DNA of 33,305 bases from Planctomycetota bacterium (GCA_016188675.1 JACPHJ010000026.1:21606-54910); one strand, 5' to 3'. Counted from the stretch's first letter, positions 1 to 9,592 are shown. Notes: generated by a model from the sequence alone, not told the origin. Made by a program: numbers and translations.

Positions 1-123
1 AGACAATTCAGGGTCCGCTTCCGAAAAGGAATGTGTCCCGATCTTCGATGCGAGAATTGCTCAATGAACTTTGCAGACGTCAATCGATGTGTTTCTCATG
101 CGTTTAGTCTATCTAATACATAA
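1..123 (+). CDS. Radical SAM/SPASM protein, C-terminal fragment (5' end outside window)
   Basis: An open frame enters from the left edge in frame 1 and stops at TAA 121-123, giving 40 residues. It reads RQFRVRFRKG, then MCPDLRCENCSMNFADVNRC. An FR-rich helix followed by a 'PDL-C-x2-C' cluster is how many SPASM auxiliary-cluster domains end, and the next genes include two more radical SAM/SPASM proteins. I therefore read it as the tail of another member of the same cluster. Only the last few dozen residues are visible, so the catalytic CxxxCxxC motif and the substrate class cannot be assessed. The following 100 bases (124-224) are AT-rich with no gene. Confidence 0.5.
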   Translation, partial: RQFRVRFRKGMCPDLRCENCSMNFADVNRCVSHAFSLSNT

Positions 124-224
124 ATATAGAAGATTACCTTTTATATATGTTCTCATTCTGCTATCATCAACGCCAATTTCTGTAAAGCTTTTAATGAAAT
201 TAATCTTACCATAGAGCATAAATA

Positions 225-1355
225 ATGAGACATTTTTATAGAAAGGTCTTCATTGCAGGCAAGGCGTTGGTTACAGGAAGATTGACTATCGAGTGTGATT
301 CTATTCCGCATGAATTTCACCATGTACCTATGAAAAAGATACTGAATTGGTTACTTGTTGAAATTTCTCTTTTTTTTAAGCCATTAAGGCCGTGGGGTTG
401 GCCGACTCACCTTATGATAGAACCTGCGAGTATTTGTAATATCAAATGTGTCCTTTGCCCGGTGACTGATGGATTGAAGCGCAATTCAGGATATATGGAT
501 TTAGAATTATTTAAAAAAACAATAGATGAGATTGGTGATTATGTCTTTCTGATTTTGCTTTGGGATTGGGGAGAGCCATTTTTAAATCCCTGTATCTACG
601 ATATGATTATTTATGCTAAACAAAGAAACATACAAATTGTTTCAAGTACCAACGGTCATATTTTCGCTCGAAGAGACTACGCGGAAAGGGTAGTGAGGTC
701 GGGAATTGATTCTTTAATTTTTGCGGTGGATGGAATTACCCAGCAGACCTATGAGCGTTACCGTCAAGGGGGAAACCTGGAAATGGTGATGGCAGGTATC
801 AAGAACGTTATTGAAGTCAGGAGAATATTAAAATTAAAATCCCCTTTAGTTAATTTGAGGTTTATTGTGTCGAAACACAATGAACATGAAGTTCCGAAGT
901 TAAAGGATTTCGCTGAAAATCTCGGGGTTGATCTGTTAACAGTGCGGACATTGTACCCCTTTGATGACGGAAACTCCTGTATCACTAAAACTGATGGGAG
1001 TGAATTTATTCCTAAAAATTCTTACTACCAAAGGTTTGCTTATGATCCTGAAACTCGCTCCCGTATTCGTCGCAAACGAAATCCATGTAAAACCTTATGG
1101 AACAATCCCGTTATTCATTGGAATGGGAGCGTATGCCCGTGCACTTTTGATCCTCATGATAAGCATGTTTTAGGTACGCTTACCAAGGAGACATTCAAGG
1201 AGATCTGGTTTGGCGCGTCTTATCGCAAATTTCGTCACGGGTTCCGTAGAAGTTATCAAAGTCTTGATTTATGTGCCGAGTGTACGAATGCCTTTAAAGG
1301 TGGAGCTTGCAGTACTGAGGACATTGTTGAAAGCCATTTTTTCCCCGAACAATAG
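225..1355 (+). CDS. Radical SAM/SPASM domain protein
   Basis: A 376-residue protein. The [4Fe-4S]-AdoMet motif CNIKCVLC (CxxxCxxC) lies near residue 71, after an unusually long N-terminal stretch of about 65 residues that contains a hydrophobic, possibly membrane-associating segment (NWLLVEISLFFKPL). The 'GEP' motif (WDWGEPFLNP) follows at about residue 116. The C-terminus carries a SPASM-like cysteine set (NPCKTLW, VCPCTF, LCAECT, GGAC) expected to bind auxiliary Fe-S clusters. Family members modify peptides, sugars or cofactors by radical chemistry, but the substrate here is unknown. It sits in a plus-strand run with glycosyltransferases, which suggests surface glycan or glycopeptide modification (inference). 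The ribosome-binding site before ATG 225 is weak (AGAG). Confidence 0.85.
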   Translation: MRHFYRKVFIAGKALVTGRLTIECDSIPHEFHHVPMKKILNWLLVEISLFFKPLRPWGWPTHLMIEPASICNIKCVLCPVTDGLKRNSGYMDLELFKKTIDEIGDYVFLILLWDWGEPFLNPCIYDMIIYAKQRNIQIVSSTNGHIFARRDYAERVVRSGIDSLIFAVDGITQQTYERYRQGGNLEMVMAGIKNVIEVRRILKLKSPLVNLRFIVSKHNEHEVPKLKDFAENLGVDLLTVRTLYPFDDGNSCITKTDGSEFIPKNSYYQRFAYDPETRSRIRRKRNPCKTLWNNPVIHWNGSVCPCTFDPHDKHVLGTLTKETFKEIWFGASYRKFRHGFRRSYQSLDLCAECTNAFKGGACSTEDIVESHFFPEQ

Positions 1356-1437
1356 AATAATATAATTAGTTTATTAATTTTAAGGATGTTTTTTCTACTT
1401 ACATGATAGGGCTAAAGTTTGTGTATTGGAGACAGAC

Positions 1438-2484
1438 ATGCCGGAAAATCAAAATATAATTAACAATACAAATGCTGACAAGCGTGAGCGATTACCCATA
1501 TATGACATGTCAGTTATTCTGATTACGCCGGACAATATAGATACAATTTACACTACAATTCAAGCATTGAAGAGGCAAACTGCCAGAGACAGGCTGGAAC
1601 TTGTTATTATTTGTCCACTAAACAAAGATTTAAGATTGGCGAACTCTGATGTCGAAGGTTTTGCAGGGTATCAGATTCTTGAAATGGGCGAGATAACCTC
1701 AACCGCTGTAGCACGAGAAGCTGGAATACATACGGCAAAGGCGCCCGTTATAGTTTTTCCAGAGGATCATTGTTTTCCTGCTTCAACCTGGGCGGAAGAG
1801 CTTATTAAGAGACATCGTGAACCCTGGACGGGAGTTGGTCCGGTGGTTTGTAATGCCAATCCGGCAACTGCCGTCAGTTGGGCAAATTTTTTGCTCGAAT
1901 ACGGAGAATGGATTGCCTTTAAATCTTCGGGCACGATACATCATATTCCTGGGCATAACGGTAGCTACAAGAGGGATGCATTACTGGAATATGGTGAACG
2001 TCTTGCAGACATGCTAGAAGCGAGTTCTCCAATGCAATGGGAAATGGCGAACAGGGGACACTCCTTTTATATAGAGGCAAATGCCAAGGCTTATCACCTG
2101 AATTTTTCAAAGATCTTTGATTCTCTTTTGCATCGGTTTTACGCAGGAAGACTGTTTGCTTATCGCCGCTCCCAAGATTGGTCGATGTGCAAACGGTTGC
2201 TGTATTTTGTTGGCTATCCATTAATTCCTCTTGTACGGCTGGTTAGGATATTGCGAACCGTGTGTCAAATTAAGAAAAAGTGCTTGATTCCTAAAATGCT
2301 TCCTATTCTCATTATTTTGTTGATCTTTGACGGGGTAGGGGAAATGATGGGATATATAACAGGAAAGGCTGGCAGGGCAGTTCGTGTAATTTCAGACAGA
2401 GAGTTTCACCATGAACGCTTTTTAGTTGATGAAGACCGGAAATTAATTAGTAACATTGATAGACTTATATCTCAAACCAGATAA
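1438..2484 (+). CDS. Family 2 glycosyltransferase
   Basis: A GT-A-fold family-2 glycosyltransferase of 348 residues. The start is placed at ATG 1438 because GGAG (1428-1431) lies six bases upstream; a TTG at 1426 would overlap that site. The N-terminus shows the strand MSVILITPDN and 'ALKRQT', usual for the nucleotide-binding half. The DxD equivalent appears to be PEDH in VIFPEDHCFPAS, a known variant of the metal-binding motif. The GHNGSYKRDALLEYG segment matches the acceptor-loop region of GT2 enzymes. A hydrophobic C-terminal stretch (MLPILIILLIFDGVG) may anchor it to the membrane. Donor and acceptor are not predictable. Flanked by radical SAM genes. Confidence 0.8.
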   Translation: MPENQNIINNTNADKRERLPIYDMSVILITPDNIDTIYTTIQALKRQTARDRLELVIICPLNKDLRLANSDVEGFAGYQILEMGEITSTAVAREAGIHTAKAPVIVFPEDHCFPASTWAEELIKRHREPWTGVGPVVCNANPATAVSWANFLLEYGEWIAFKSSGTIHHIPGHNGSYKRDALLEYGERLADMLEASSPMQWEMANRGHSFYIEANAKAYHLNFSKIFDSLLHRFYAGRLFAYRRSQDWSMCKRLLYFVGYPLIPLVRLVRILRTVCQIKKKCLIPKMLPILIILLIFDGVGEMMGYITGKAGRAVRVISDREFHHERFLVDEDRKLISNIDRLISQTR

Positions 2485-2530
2485 ATATATGTTTGCTAAA
2501 GGAATGAACAAGAGGTAAAAAACGGTAACA

Positions 2531-3615
2531 ATGACAACATTTATGCAAAAGGTAAAACTTTTTCAAGGTTTATTTACAGGTAATGCGAATATAACCGCCC
2601 CATTTTTGTTACTCTGGATGTTACTCGCCGATGTAATTTGCGATGTGTGGGATGCCCCTATCATTCTCTCCATGTAAAAGGAATTCCCCTGCGTAATCTT
2701 AACATGGGAGATATGCCCCTTAAACTTGTAAAACAACTATGTGATCAACTTAAGACAAAAAGAACCCGCAGCATAGTCATTGAAGGATCGGGAGAACCTT
2801 TCATGCATCCCGGTATTTTAGATATTATTTCGACGATCAAAGCATCCGGGTTTTTTCTTACTATATTGACGAATGGTACATTACTAGATCAAAGCATTAT
2901 TCAATCTCTGATTGAGACTCAAGTCGATGTGGTAAAGATAAGCTTGTGGGCAAATTCCGTTGAAGGGTATATCAAAAGTAATCCAGGTGTCGATCCTGAC
3001 AATTTCCGTAAGGTACTCGATGGGTTGCATCTCTTTGCCTCCCTCAAGGCTAAACGAAAAACCAACTTTCCCGAAGTTTGGATACATAATCCAATTAATC
3101 TTTATAATTTTCAGTCATTGTGCGCCATGGTTGATCTTGCCGTAAAAGTAAAGTGTAATGGTTTGTCTTATTCCCCCCTTGTCAATTTTCGCGGGACATT
3201 AGACCATATTGCCCTTTCAGAGGATGAAGAAGTGTTAGCACGTCGTTATCTTTTAGAGGCAAAAAGGCGTTTAGATTTACTCTCAATTCAGCATAACATA
3301 GACCAAGTCATGTTGCGCTATAAGATGGGCGAAAAGGTATGGGATGAAATTCCCTGTTATATTGCATGGATTCATTCCAGAATAAGAGCGGATGGTATCG
3401 TTCACCCATGTTGCAGATGTGAGTCGGAGCTTGGAAATCTTTATAAAAGTTCATTTCAGGAATGTTGGGACGGTACGGCAATGCGTACATTCCGTCAACA
3501 GACACTCACAAAAGAAGGGCTTATTGCTCTTAATACTAATTGCGACTGCCGATTCTGCTGGCACGCTCCGGATAATAAACGTATTCACCAAATTTTTAAA
3601 TGGCTTTGTCGATAA
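2531..3615 (+). CDS. Radical SAM/SPASM protein with an apparent 5' frameshift
   Basis: The AdoMet motif CNLRCVGC is encoded from 2632, and a SPASM-like tail (PCYIAWIHSRI, HPCCRCESELGNL, CDCRFCWHA) ends the protein at 3615. In that frame the only usable start (TTG 2638) would fall inside the cysteine motif, and a stop lies at 2581. The other frame from ATG 2531 reads MTTFMQKVKLFQGLF, then TGNANITAPF, a typical lead-in for this family. Adding one T to the T5 run at 2603-2607 joins the two as APF-FVTLDVTRRCNLRCVGC. The gene is therefore either inactivated by a one-base deletion, miscalled in a homopolymer, or frameshifted in translation. The GEP motif (EGSGEPFMHP) and the rest of the barrel are intact. 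Expected activity is radical AdoMet chemistry on an unknown substrate. Confidence 0.75.
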
Positions 3616-3667
3616 TGTATTTTAAAAATATTAGCTTTCGCAGGATTTGGGTATATTCGTACTCTTT

Positions 3668-4600
3668 ATGAAGTATTTTATGGAGAAAGCGTGTCCATTT
3701 TTATCGATTATCATACCTACCTACAATCGTTCGGCGCAGCTTGCTGTGTGCCTAAAAACTCTCACTAAGTCGAGTTATCCTGCTGATCATTTTGAAGTTA
3801 TTATTGTTGATGATGGAAGCGAGATATCGCAGGATCTTGTTGTGGCTTCTTTCAGAAACTTTCTCAATATAACATTAATCAGGCAGGCACACGCGGGTGT
3901 TGCCATCGGTAGAAATACAGGCGCCGCAAAAGCAAAAGGTGAATTCCTTGTTTTTACGGACGACGATTGTCAGCCCGCGCCGAATTGGCTTCAAGAATTA
4001 GCTGCCCATTTTCTTAAGTATCCGGATTGCATCATTGGAGGCAGAACGATCAATATCCTTCCTGATAATATTTATTCAACGGCCAGTCAACTTCTTATCA
4101 GCTTCCTCTTTGGCTATTACAATACAAATCCTGCCCAAGCAAGATTTCTCAACGGAAGTAACCTTGCTGTACCAAAAGATCTTTTTTTGAAACTCGGAGG
4201 ATTTGATAAGAGATTCTTTCTGGTCGGGGCGGAAGAACGAGAATTTTGTGCTCGTTGGATGAAATATGGTTTCCAAATGATTTATGTACCAGAGATTCTC
4301 GTCTATCATTCTCATGAGTTAACGTTTTGTACCTTTCTACGCCAACACTTTAAATACGGACGCGGTGCATTCCGTTTCCATAAGGCGCGAGCCGAGAGAG
4401 GCCGCCAGCGAATACAGGTTGAACCTCGATCTTTTTACCTGGGTTTACTTTGTTATCCTTTTATGCAAAAATATCGTTTAAGGGCTCCCTTGCTCTCGAT
4501 ATTGTTAGCAATTTCACATGTATCCAATGTGATAGGATTTTTCTGGGAAAGGTTTATTCAAAACAATAAAGCGGAAAAGGTTAATGGTATTATTAAATAG
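3668..4600 (+). CDS. Family 2 glycosyltransferase
   Basis: A GT2 enzyme of about 310 residues. PFLSIIIPTYNRSAQL is the canonical first strand, VIIVDDGSE the nucleotide-binding loop, FLVFTDDDCQPAP the metal-binding DxD region, and GGFDKRFFLVGAEEREFCARW the acceptor-side ED-type motif. A C-terminal hydrophobic segment (LLSILLAISHVSNVIGFFW) may tether it to the membrane. The start is uncertain: TTG 3649 frame starts, ATG 3668 and ATG 3680 all lack a convincing ribosome-binding site, and 3668 is a compromise. It follows the frameshifted radical SAM gene and precedes a large membrane protein, so it probably belongs to the same surface-glycan module. Donor sugar unknown. Confidence 0.8.
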   Translation: MKYFMEKACPFLSIIIPTYNRSAQLAVCLKTLTKSSYPADHFEVIIVDDGSEISQDLVVASFRNFLNITLIRQAHAGVAIGRNTGAAKAKGEFLVFTDDDCQPAPNWLQELAAHFLKYPDCIIGGRTINILPDNIYSTASQLLISFLFGYYNTNPAQARFLNGSNLAVPKDLFLKLGGFDKRFFLVGAEEREFCARWMKYGFQMIYVPEILVYHSHELTFCTFLRQHFKYGRGAFRFHKARAERGRQRIQVEPRSFYLGLLCYPFMQKYRLRAPLLSILLAISHVSNVIGFFWERFIQNNKAEKVNGIIK

Positions 4601-4665
4601 GGATAGAGATGTTGTCAACAGAACGCCCACCATTGCTAAGATTATTGATGTGAAAGAAAATAAGC

Positions 4666-6759
4666 ATGAAAAACATAAAGGTAAATCAGCAATTAATCAA
4701 GGATTCAACGGAAGAAATAAACCACTCGATCTCTAAATATTTTTTCATAGTGATATGCAGTATTGAAATTGCATTCATCCTATGGAGGTTTACCCTTACT
4801 TCAACAAGAAACGGGGGGACATTCTTTTTTACTTTCCTTATCGTCTTAGTCAGTTCCTTTCCTCCCGGACTAGGAGTTACTTTCAATATTTTCAAGAATA
4901 AGGACTGGCCATTTCTAAGCGCATTTGGATTATGTATTGGTTATGGATTTATCGGCGGTGTTTGGTCACTTATGATGCTCGTGGGTTGTCCGCTTAATCC
5001 ATACCTGTATATAGGTGTTGTATTTGTTATTACAGGCAGTTTATTGTATAGAAAAAGACGGGAATTAATACGTAGCTTTACTCAAACTCAATCCAAGATC
5101 AACTTGGCAGGATTATTATCTCCCATTGCTGTTTTGCTATTTGCCTTTATTATCCTATCATCTCAGTGGATAAACAACTTTGTTCCAACAGATGTAGACT
5201 GCCAGTCAGATAGTTATAATACCTTAATGATCCTGAAAGAAGGAACATACCCCTTCGTTTCTCCGTTCTTAGACGAAACACGACTGGAATTGCGTTCCGG
5301 TCTGCTTTTTCACACTTTGATAGCCGTGATTACTAAGTTGAAAAACACTTCTCTATTAAAAGAAATTATGGCTATTACGGTTATTTCTGGGGCATTTTTC
5401 TGTATGGCAATATACTTTCTTGCGAGATTTATCATCAAAAATGAGATAATTCTATTCTTTGCCGGCATTTTAACACTCACACGCGCTTATGTGTCGTGTT
5501 TTAACGATGGAAATTTGCCTGAAAACATCGCCTTTTATTATGGGGCAATGTTTATCGTTTTCCTTTTGTACGCCATGGAAAACAAAAGCACGCTATTTAC
5601 TTTATTTGCGGGATTCTATTTGTCTTTTTGTGCGTTATCACATCCAGAGATATTTATGTATAACATTCCTGCTTATTGCCTTTTTTTTATCACATTATTA
5701 CTATCTAAAAGTAAAAACTTAAAAAAAGATTATGTCAATTTATTAATAGTATTGGGTATCCTTCTAATTATGGTACTTCCATATTATTTGCGCATAAAAG
5801 GAACCCAATTCTCGACCGATATAATAGGGACAAATAGAATGTATGAGGTATTAGCAGCAACGTTGTCTGGCACTTTGACTTATTGGAACGGTTATTTTGT
5901 TCCGCTTTTAGCATTAGGCGGTATCATCCTTATTGCAACAAAAAGGCAAAGTATTAATATTTATTTGTGGACATACTTCCTTGTAGTTTTAGGATTAATA
6001 GAGTTTTGGAGGTTCTTTCAGATATGCTCATTTTCATGGTTTGAATTAAAACCGCTCGGTTTCTATCTCGACGAAACGTATTATTCATACAAAACATTCT
6101 TAAGATTTCCAGACCATTATCATTGCGCATGGTACGGAGGAGTCATTATCTGGCCTATAGCCATTGCCGCTGTTATGAATTATTTATATTATCTCTCCCG
6201 GCAATATACCAACATTCAAATTGTAAAAAAATATTCTATTTTTACACTTATTGTCATGGTCTTTTGTTTTTTAGGATATGAGTATACTAAAACGAAAAGA
6301 TATCCAGAGTTTATTTTAAAATGTGACCATGCAGCTTTAGCATGGATAAAAGAGAATACAGTTTATGATAATACCTTAATTTACGCCCCTTTTGATAATG
6401 CTAAAGAGAATTCAGATCCAATTTATTTGACTTCGTTTTGGGTACCAATAGTATCTGAAAGGAAATCAATCCTTTTCCGAAATTACAATTTAGGAGGCTC
6501 ATTCAAATTCACACATATTAATAAATCAATTGAAAAAAAAGTAGCCGAACTGCAACAAGCTGCTTATAATATTAATAATCCTGAGTTCCATAAAGTTCTG
6601 AAGGATATGAAGATAACGCATATCTTTATATCTGGGTTTATAGCACCTAAATTAATTAATTTATATATAAATTCTCGCTATGCAGAACTTAAACATTATG
6701 AGTTAGATCCAAATTCTCAGGGCATGATGTCTGGGGCATTTGTGTTTAGTTTAAGATGA
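4666..6759 (+). CDS. Multispanning membrane protein, putative GT-C-type glycosyltransferase or polymer-assembly protein
   Basis: A 697-residue protein with roughly a dozen hydrophobic segments between residues 25 and 560, followed by a soluble C-terminal domain of about 140 residues. An early extracytoplasmic loop carries acidic residues after a membrane segment (WINNFVPTDVDCQSDSYN), reminiscent of the D/E-containing first loop of GT-C enzymes such as ArnT/PMT and oligosaccharyltransferases. The soluble domain (ALAWIKENTVYDNTLIYAP, ITHIFISGF) resembles the C-terminal domains of such proteins. No decisive motif was found, so the GT-C assignment is tentative. Its position directly after glycosyltransferase genes supports a glycan role. 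It looks more A+T-rich than the downstream dnaJ/cbi genes. Confidence 0.6.
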   Translation: MKNIKVNQQLIKDSTEEINHSISKYFFIVICSIEIAFILWRFTLTSTRNGGTFFFTFLIVLVSSFPPGLGVTFNIFKNKDWPFLSAFGLCIGYGFIGGVWSLMMLVGCPLNPYLYIGVVFVITGSLLYRKRRELIRSFTQTQSKINLAGLLSPIAVLLFAFIILSSQWINNFVPTDVDCQSDSYNTLMILKEGTYPFVSPFLDETRLELRSGLLFHTLIAVITKLKNTSLLKEIMAITVISGAFFCMAIYFLARFIIKNEIILFFAGILTLTRAYVSCFNDGNLPENIAFYYGAMFIVFLLYAMENKSTLFTLFAGFYLSFCALSHPEIFMYNIPAYCLFFITLLLSKSKNLKKDYVNLLIVLGILLIMVLPYYLRIKGTQFSTDIIGTNRMYEVLAATLSGTLTYWNGYFVPLLALGGIILIATKRQSINIYLWTYFLVVLGLIEFWRFFQICSFSWFELKPLGFYLDETYYSYKTFLRFPDHYHCAWYGGVIIWPIAIAAVMNYLYYLSRQYTNIQIVKKYSIFTLIVMVFCFLGYEYTKTKRYPEFILKCDHAALAWIKENTVYDNTLIYAPFDNAKENSDPIYLTSFWVPIVSERKSILFRNYNLGGSFKFTHINKSIEKKVAELQQAAYNINNPEFHKVLKDMKITHIFISGFIAPKLINLYINSRYAELKHYELDPNSQGMMSGAFVFSLR

Positions 6760-6821
6760 AGTTATAACTATTAGTACGCTTTTTTATTGAATAAAATTAA
6801 AAACTAACGTAATATGCGTTT

Positions 6822-7931
6822 ATGTCGGATAAGAAAGACTATTATGAAATATTAGAAGTAAGCAGAACGGCATCAAAAGAAGAGATTAAAGCAGCCTATC
6901 GCACCCTTGCCAAAAAATTCCATCCCGACCTTAACAAGGATAATCCCAAACTCGCTGAACAAAAGTTTAAGGAAATATCCGAGGCTTACGAGGTGCTTAT
7001 TGATGACAATAAACGGGCCAAATACGATCAATATGGCCACGCCGGCGTTGCATCTGACTTCGGCAAGGAAGGGTTCACGTGGCGCGATTTTAGCCATGTG
7101 AGCGACCTTGAAGATATCTTTGGACACGATATCTTTTCGGATTTCTTTGGACGCGGCAGCATTTTCAGTGATTTCTTTGGCACACGCAAATGGGGTTTTG
7201 AACAACCCGAGCAGCGCATTAAACGGGTACAAGTGGAAATTATGCTGGAACAGGCATATCGGGGCATCAGCACTGAGGTTGCTGTTCCCCGTATGGATGT
7301 ATGCGCAGATTGTGGAGGGACGGGTGCTGCAAGAGGTACTACTCCTAAAACCTGCACTTATTGTAAGGGAAAGGGTGAAATACAGCAGGAGCAACTTCAG
7401 GGTTTTGGCAGGATTATCAAGATCGGGGCCTGTCATGTTTGTGGAGGGAGGGGAAAAATTATTGACCATCCGTGTCCAAGTTGCCATGGTTGTGGCGAGG
7501 TACAGAAACTGGATAAGATCAGCGTAAAAATACCACAAGGTGTGGATAGCGGAACAACATTACGAATAACAGCCGATAAGGCTGGTGGAAAATTGAAGGA
7601 AGATATTTATGTGATTATTTCTGTACAGCCTCATCCGGTCTTTCACAGGCAGGGAAGCGATATTTATCTGGAGAAGTCCATTACCTTAATCGAGGCGGCG
7701 CTGGGCTCAAAGGTTGAGGTGCCAACATTGGACGGAAATGCCTTAATGAAAATTCCTCCGGGTACACAGACTGACACCCTGTTTCGACTGAGGGGTAGCG
7801 GCATGCCACTTCTGAAAGGGCATGGTTACGGCGATCAATATGTGCGTGTAATGGTGCGTACGCCCAAGGACTTGACGAAAAGGCAAAGGGAACTACTCGA
7901 AGAATTTGAAGCAATAGAAATGAAAAAGTGA
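6822..7931 (+). CDS. dnaJ: Chaperone protein DnaJ
   Basis: A full-length (369 aa) type I Hsp40. The J-domain spans residues about 5-70 with HPD at 34-36, which triggers DnaK ATP hydrolysis. A Gly/Phe-rich linker with repeated DIF/DFF motifs covers about 75-125. A four-repeat zinc-finger domain follows: CADCGGTG (161), CTYCKGKG (178), CHVCGGRG (204) and CPSCHGCG (218). The C-terminal client-binding domains end at 369. No dnaK or grpE is adjacent; instead cbiG begins one base after the stop, so the gene is probably co-transcribed with cobalamin genes. This is an unusual place for a principal dnaJ and it may be a second copy (inference). Confidence 0.95.
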   Translation: MSDKKDYYEILEVSRTASKEEIKAAYRTLAKKFHPDLNKDNPKLAEQKFKEISEAYEVLIDDNKRAKYDQYGHAGVASDFGKEGFTWRDFSHVSDLEDIFGHDIFSDFFGRGSIFSDFFGTRKWGFEQPEQRIKRVQVEIMLEQAYRGISTEVAVPRMDVCADCGGTGAARGTTPKTCTYCKGKGEIQQEQLQGFGRIIKIGACHVCGGRGKIIDHPCPSCHGCGEVQKLDKISVKIPQGVDSGTTLRITADKAGGKLKEDIYVIISVQPHPVFHRQGSDIYLEKSITLIEAALGSKVEVPTLDGNALMKIPPGTQTDTLFRLRGSGMPLLKGHGYGDQYVRVMVRTPKDLTKRQRELLEEFEAIEMKK

Positions 7932-7932
7932 A

Positions 7933-8742
7933 ATGAACATAGCGATTATTGCCTTAACGGAACAAGGCTCAAAGACAGCACAAAGAATAGGGTCAGGGTT
8001 TATCACCGCCCCTCGTCTCTATGTATTAAATAAAGCCGTAAAAGACCCTTGTTTCGCAGACAGTAACGCATCTGCCGGTATTACCTTATTTTCTGAACCA
8101 TTGCAGCAACTGGTGCACCAGATTTTCGGGCAATATGACGGCCTTGTGTTTGTTATGGCGACGGGTATTGTTGTGCGGATGATTGCCCCACATCTGCGGG
8201 ATAAACATACCGATCCGGCAGTTGTGGTGGTTGATGACGTCGGGCGCTTCGTGATTAGTATGCTTTCGGGTCAGGAGGGGGGGGCGAATCAACTTGCGCA
8301 TCAGATTGCATCCATACTACACACAGATGCGGTAATTACCACGGGCACTGATGCACAGAAAGATATTATCATCGGTATAGGTTGTAAAAAAGGAATTTCT
8401 GGTGAAATTGTAAAAAAGTCGATTCTCGATGCGATACAGAAAGTGAATTGCAGTATCGAACAGGTTCGCCTGCTTTCTACTATAGATATTAAATCTGAAG
8501 AGCCGGGTTTATTGCAAGCTTCAGAGGAACTCGGCATTCCGTTAAGAGTTGTTTCAAGACCAGAAATTGCGACGTGTGCGAAAGAGCACAGTAAATCTAA
8601 TTTTGTTAAAGAAAAAATAGGCGTATGGGCGGTGTGCGAACCCGCTGCGCTTATTTCAGGGAGGAAGACACAATTAATTCTTACAAAGCAGGAATATCCG
8701 GGGATGACCATAGCCATCGCCAGGGAAAACTTTATGTGGTAG
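7933..8742 (+). CDS. cbiG: Cobalt-precorrin-5A hydrolase
   Basis: A CbiG family protein of 269 residues that opens the delta-lactone of cobalt-precorrin-5A in the anaerobic (early cobalt insertion) B12 pathway. The N-terminal domain (MNIAIIALTEQGSKTAQRI), the central domain (GLVFVMATGIVVRMIAPHL, DDVGRFVISMLSGQEGGAN) and the C-terminal domain (GIGCKKGISGEIV, LLSTIDIKSEEPGL, CEPAALISG) all match the family order. The ATG lies one base after the dnaJ stop, and the 3' end may overlap the start of cbiH, so translation is probably coupled. Confidence 0.92.
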   Translation: MNIAIIALTEQGSKTAQRIGSGFITAPRLYVLNKAVKDPCFADSNASAGITLFSEPLQQLVHQIFGQYDGLVFVMATGIVVRMIAPHLRDKHTDPAVVVVDDVGRFVISMLSGQEGGANQLAHQIASILHTDAVITTGTDAQKDIIIGIGCKKGISGEIVKKSILDAIQKVNCSIEQVRLLSTIDIKSEEPGLLQASEELGIPLRVVSRPEIATCAKEHSKSNFVKEKIGVWAVCEPAALISGRKTQLILTKQEYPGMTIAIARENFMW

Positions 8743-9452
8743 GCATCGGTCCCGGGGCGAGGGATGAAATGAGCCAGAGGGCTCTGGATGCGTTAAAGAA
8801 TTCGGATACGATTGTTGGTTATAAACTTTATATCAGCCTCATTGCGGATATTATAAAAGACAAACACATTATAGCCTCAACCATGCGCAAGGAAATTGAT
8901 CGTGTTAAAATAGCGATTCAAGAGGCGCAATTGGGAAAGACCGTGAGTATCATCAGCAGTGGCGATCCCGGGGTATACGGCATGGCCGGGCTAGTGCTGG
9001 AGATGGCATGTAAAGAAAACATGGATTTACCCATAGAAATCATTCCGGGTATTCCTGCGGCTAATGCTGCTGCCGCAGTGCTGGGTGCGCCTCTGATGCA
9101 TGACTATGCGGTCATCAGTCTTAGCGACTTGCTGACACCATGGGAAACAATAGAAAGACGTGTGAAATGTGCCGCCGAGGCTGATTTTGTTATCGTGTTA
9201 TATAATCCCATGAGTTCCCAGCGGGACTGGCAGATTAAAAAGGCCTCAGAAATCATTCTCCGACACAAATTACCAAATACCCCCGTAGGTATTGTAAAAG
9301 ACGTAAGCAGGGAGGGTGAAACTGTTATACTCACAACGCTGGACAAAATGACCACCCACCCTATCGATATGACAACAGTTATTATCATTGGCAATTCGAC
9401 TACCTTTGTCTATCGCAATTATATAGTAACAAAACGGGGCTATCACGTATAA
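8625..9452 (+). CDS. cbiH: Cobalt-precorrin-3 / precorrin-3B C17-methyltransferase
   Basis: A class III (tetrapyrrole-type) AdoMet-dependent methyltransferase. KLYVVGIGPGARDEMSQRA is the classic N-terminal loop, followed by SSGDPGVYGMAGL, IPGIPAANAAAAVLGAPL with the 'HDYAVISLSDLLTPWE' signature of CbiH/CobJ, and VIVLYNPMSSQR. It methylates C17 with ring contraction in B12 synthesis. The start is not settled. ATG 8625 gives 275 aa but overlaps cbiG by 118 bases and adds about 35 residues that do not look like the family. GTG 8634 is another option, and GTG 8735 gives a minimal protein that trims the first strand. No ATG occurs directly before the conserved GKLYVV. Confidence 0.9.
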   Translation: MGGVRTRCAYFREEDTINSYKAGISGDDHSHRQGKLYVVGIGPGARDEMSQRALDALKNSDTIVGYKLYISLIADIIKDKHIIASTMRKEIDRVKIAIQEAQLGKTVSIISSGDPGVYGMAGLVLEMACKENMDLPIEIIPGIPAANAAAAVLGAPLMHDYAVISLSDLLTPWETIERRVKCAAEADFVIVLYNPMSSQRDWQIKKASEIILRHKLPNTPVGIVKDVSREGETVILTTLDKMTTHPIDMTTVIIIGNSTTFVYRNYIVTKRGYHV

Positions 9453-9592
9453 CAGGTATTTTCCAGATTATTAACAGATGGCAAGCCATGTAAAAGAGGA
9501 TAAAGGTGTTATTTGTAAGATGGTTGGCAACGACTGTGTTTTTGAATAAATAAATTACCTCAATATTTTCAACTAACACTTCCTGGCATTAT
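9453..9592. other. Convergent intergenic region without a gene
   Basis: This 140-base gap separates cbiH (plus) from the maturation protease (minus). It has no strong terminator hairpin. A 23-codon frame (ATG 9478 to TAA 9549) exists but has no supporting features. Confidence 0.5.

Noticed and set aside
6873-7538. 221-aa minus-strand frame inside dnaJ
   Set aside because: It lies opposite a fully conserved DnaJ (J-domain and zinc finger) and its translation has no recognisable domain.
9478-9549. 23-codon frame between cbiH and the maturation protease
   Set aside because: Too short, no ribosome-binding site and no tight coupling to neighbours.
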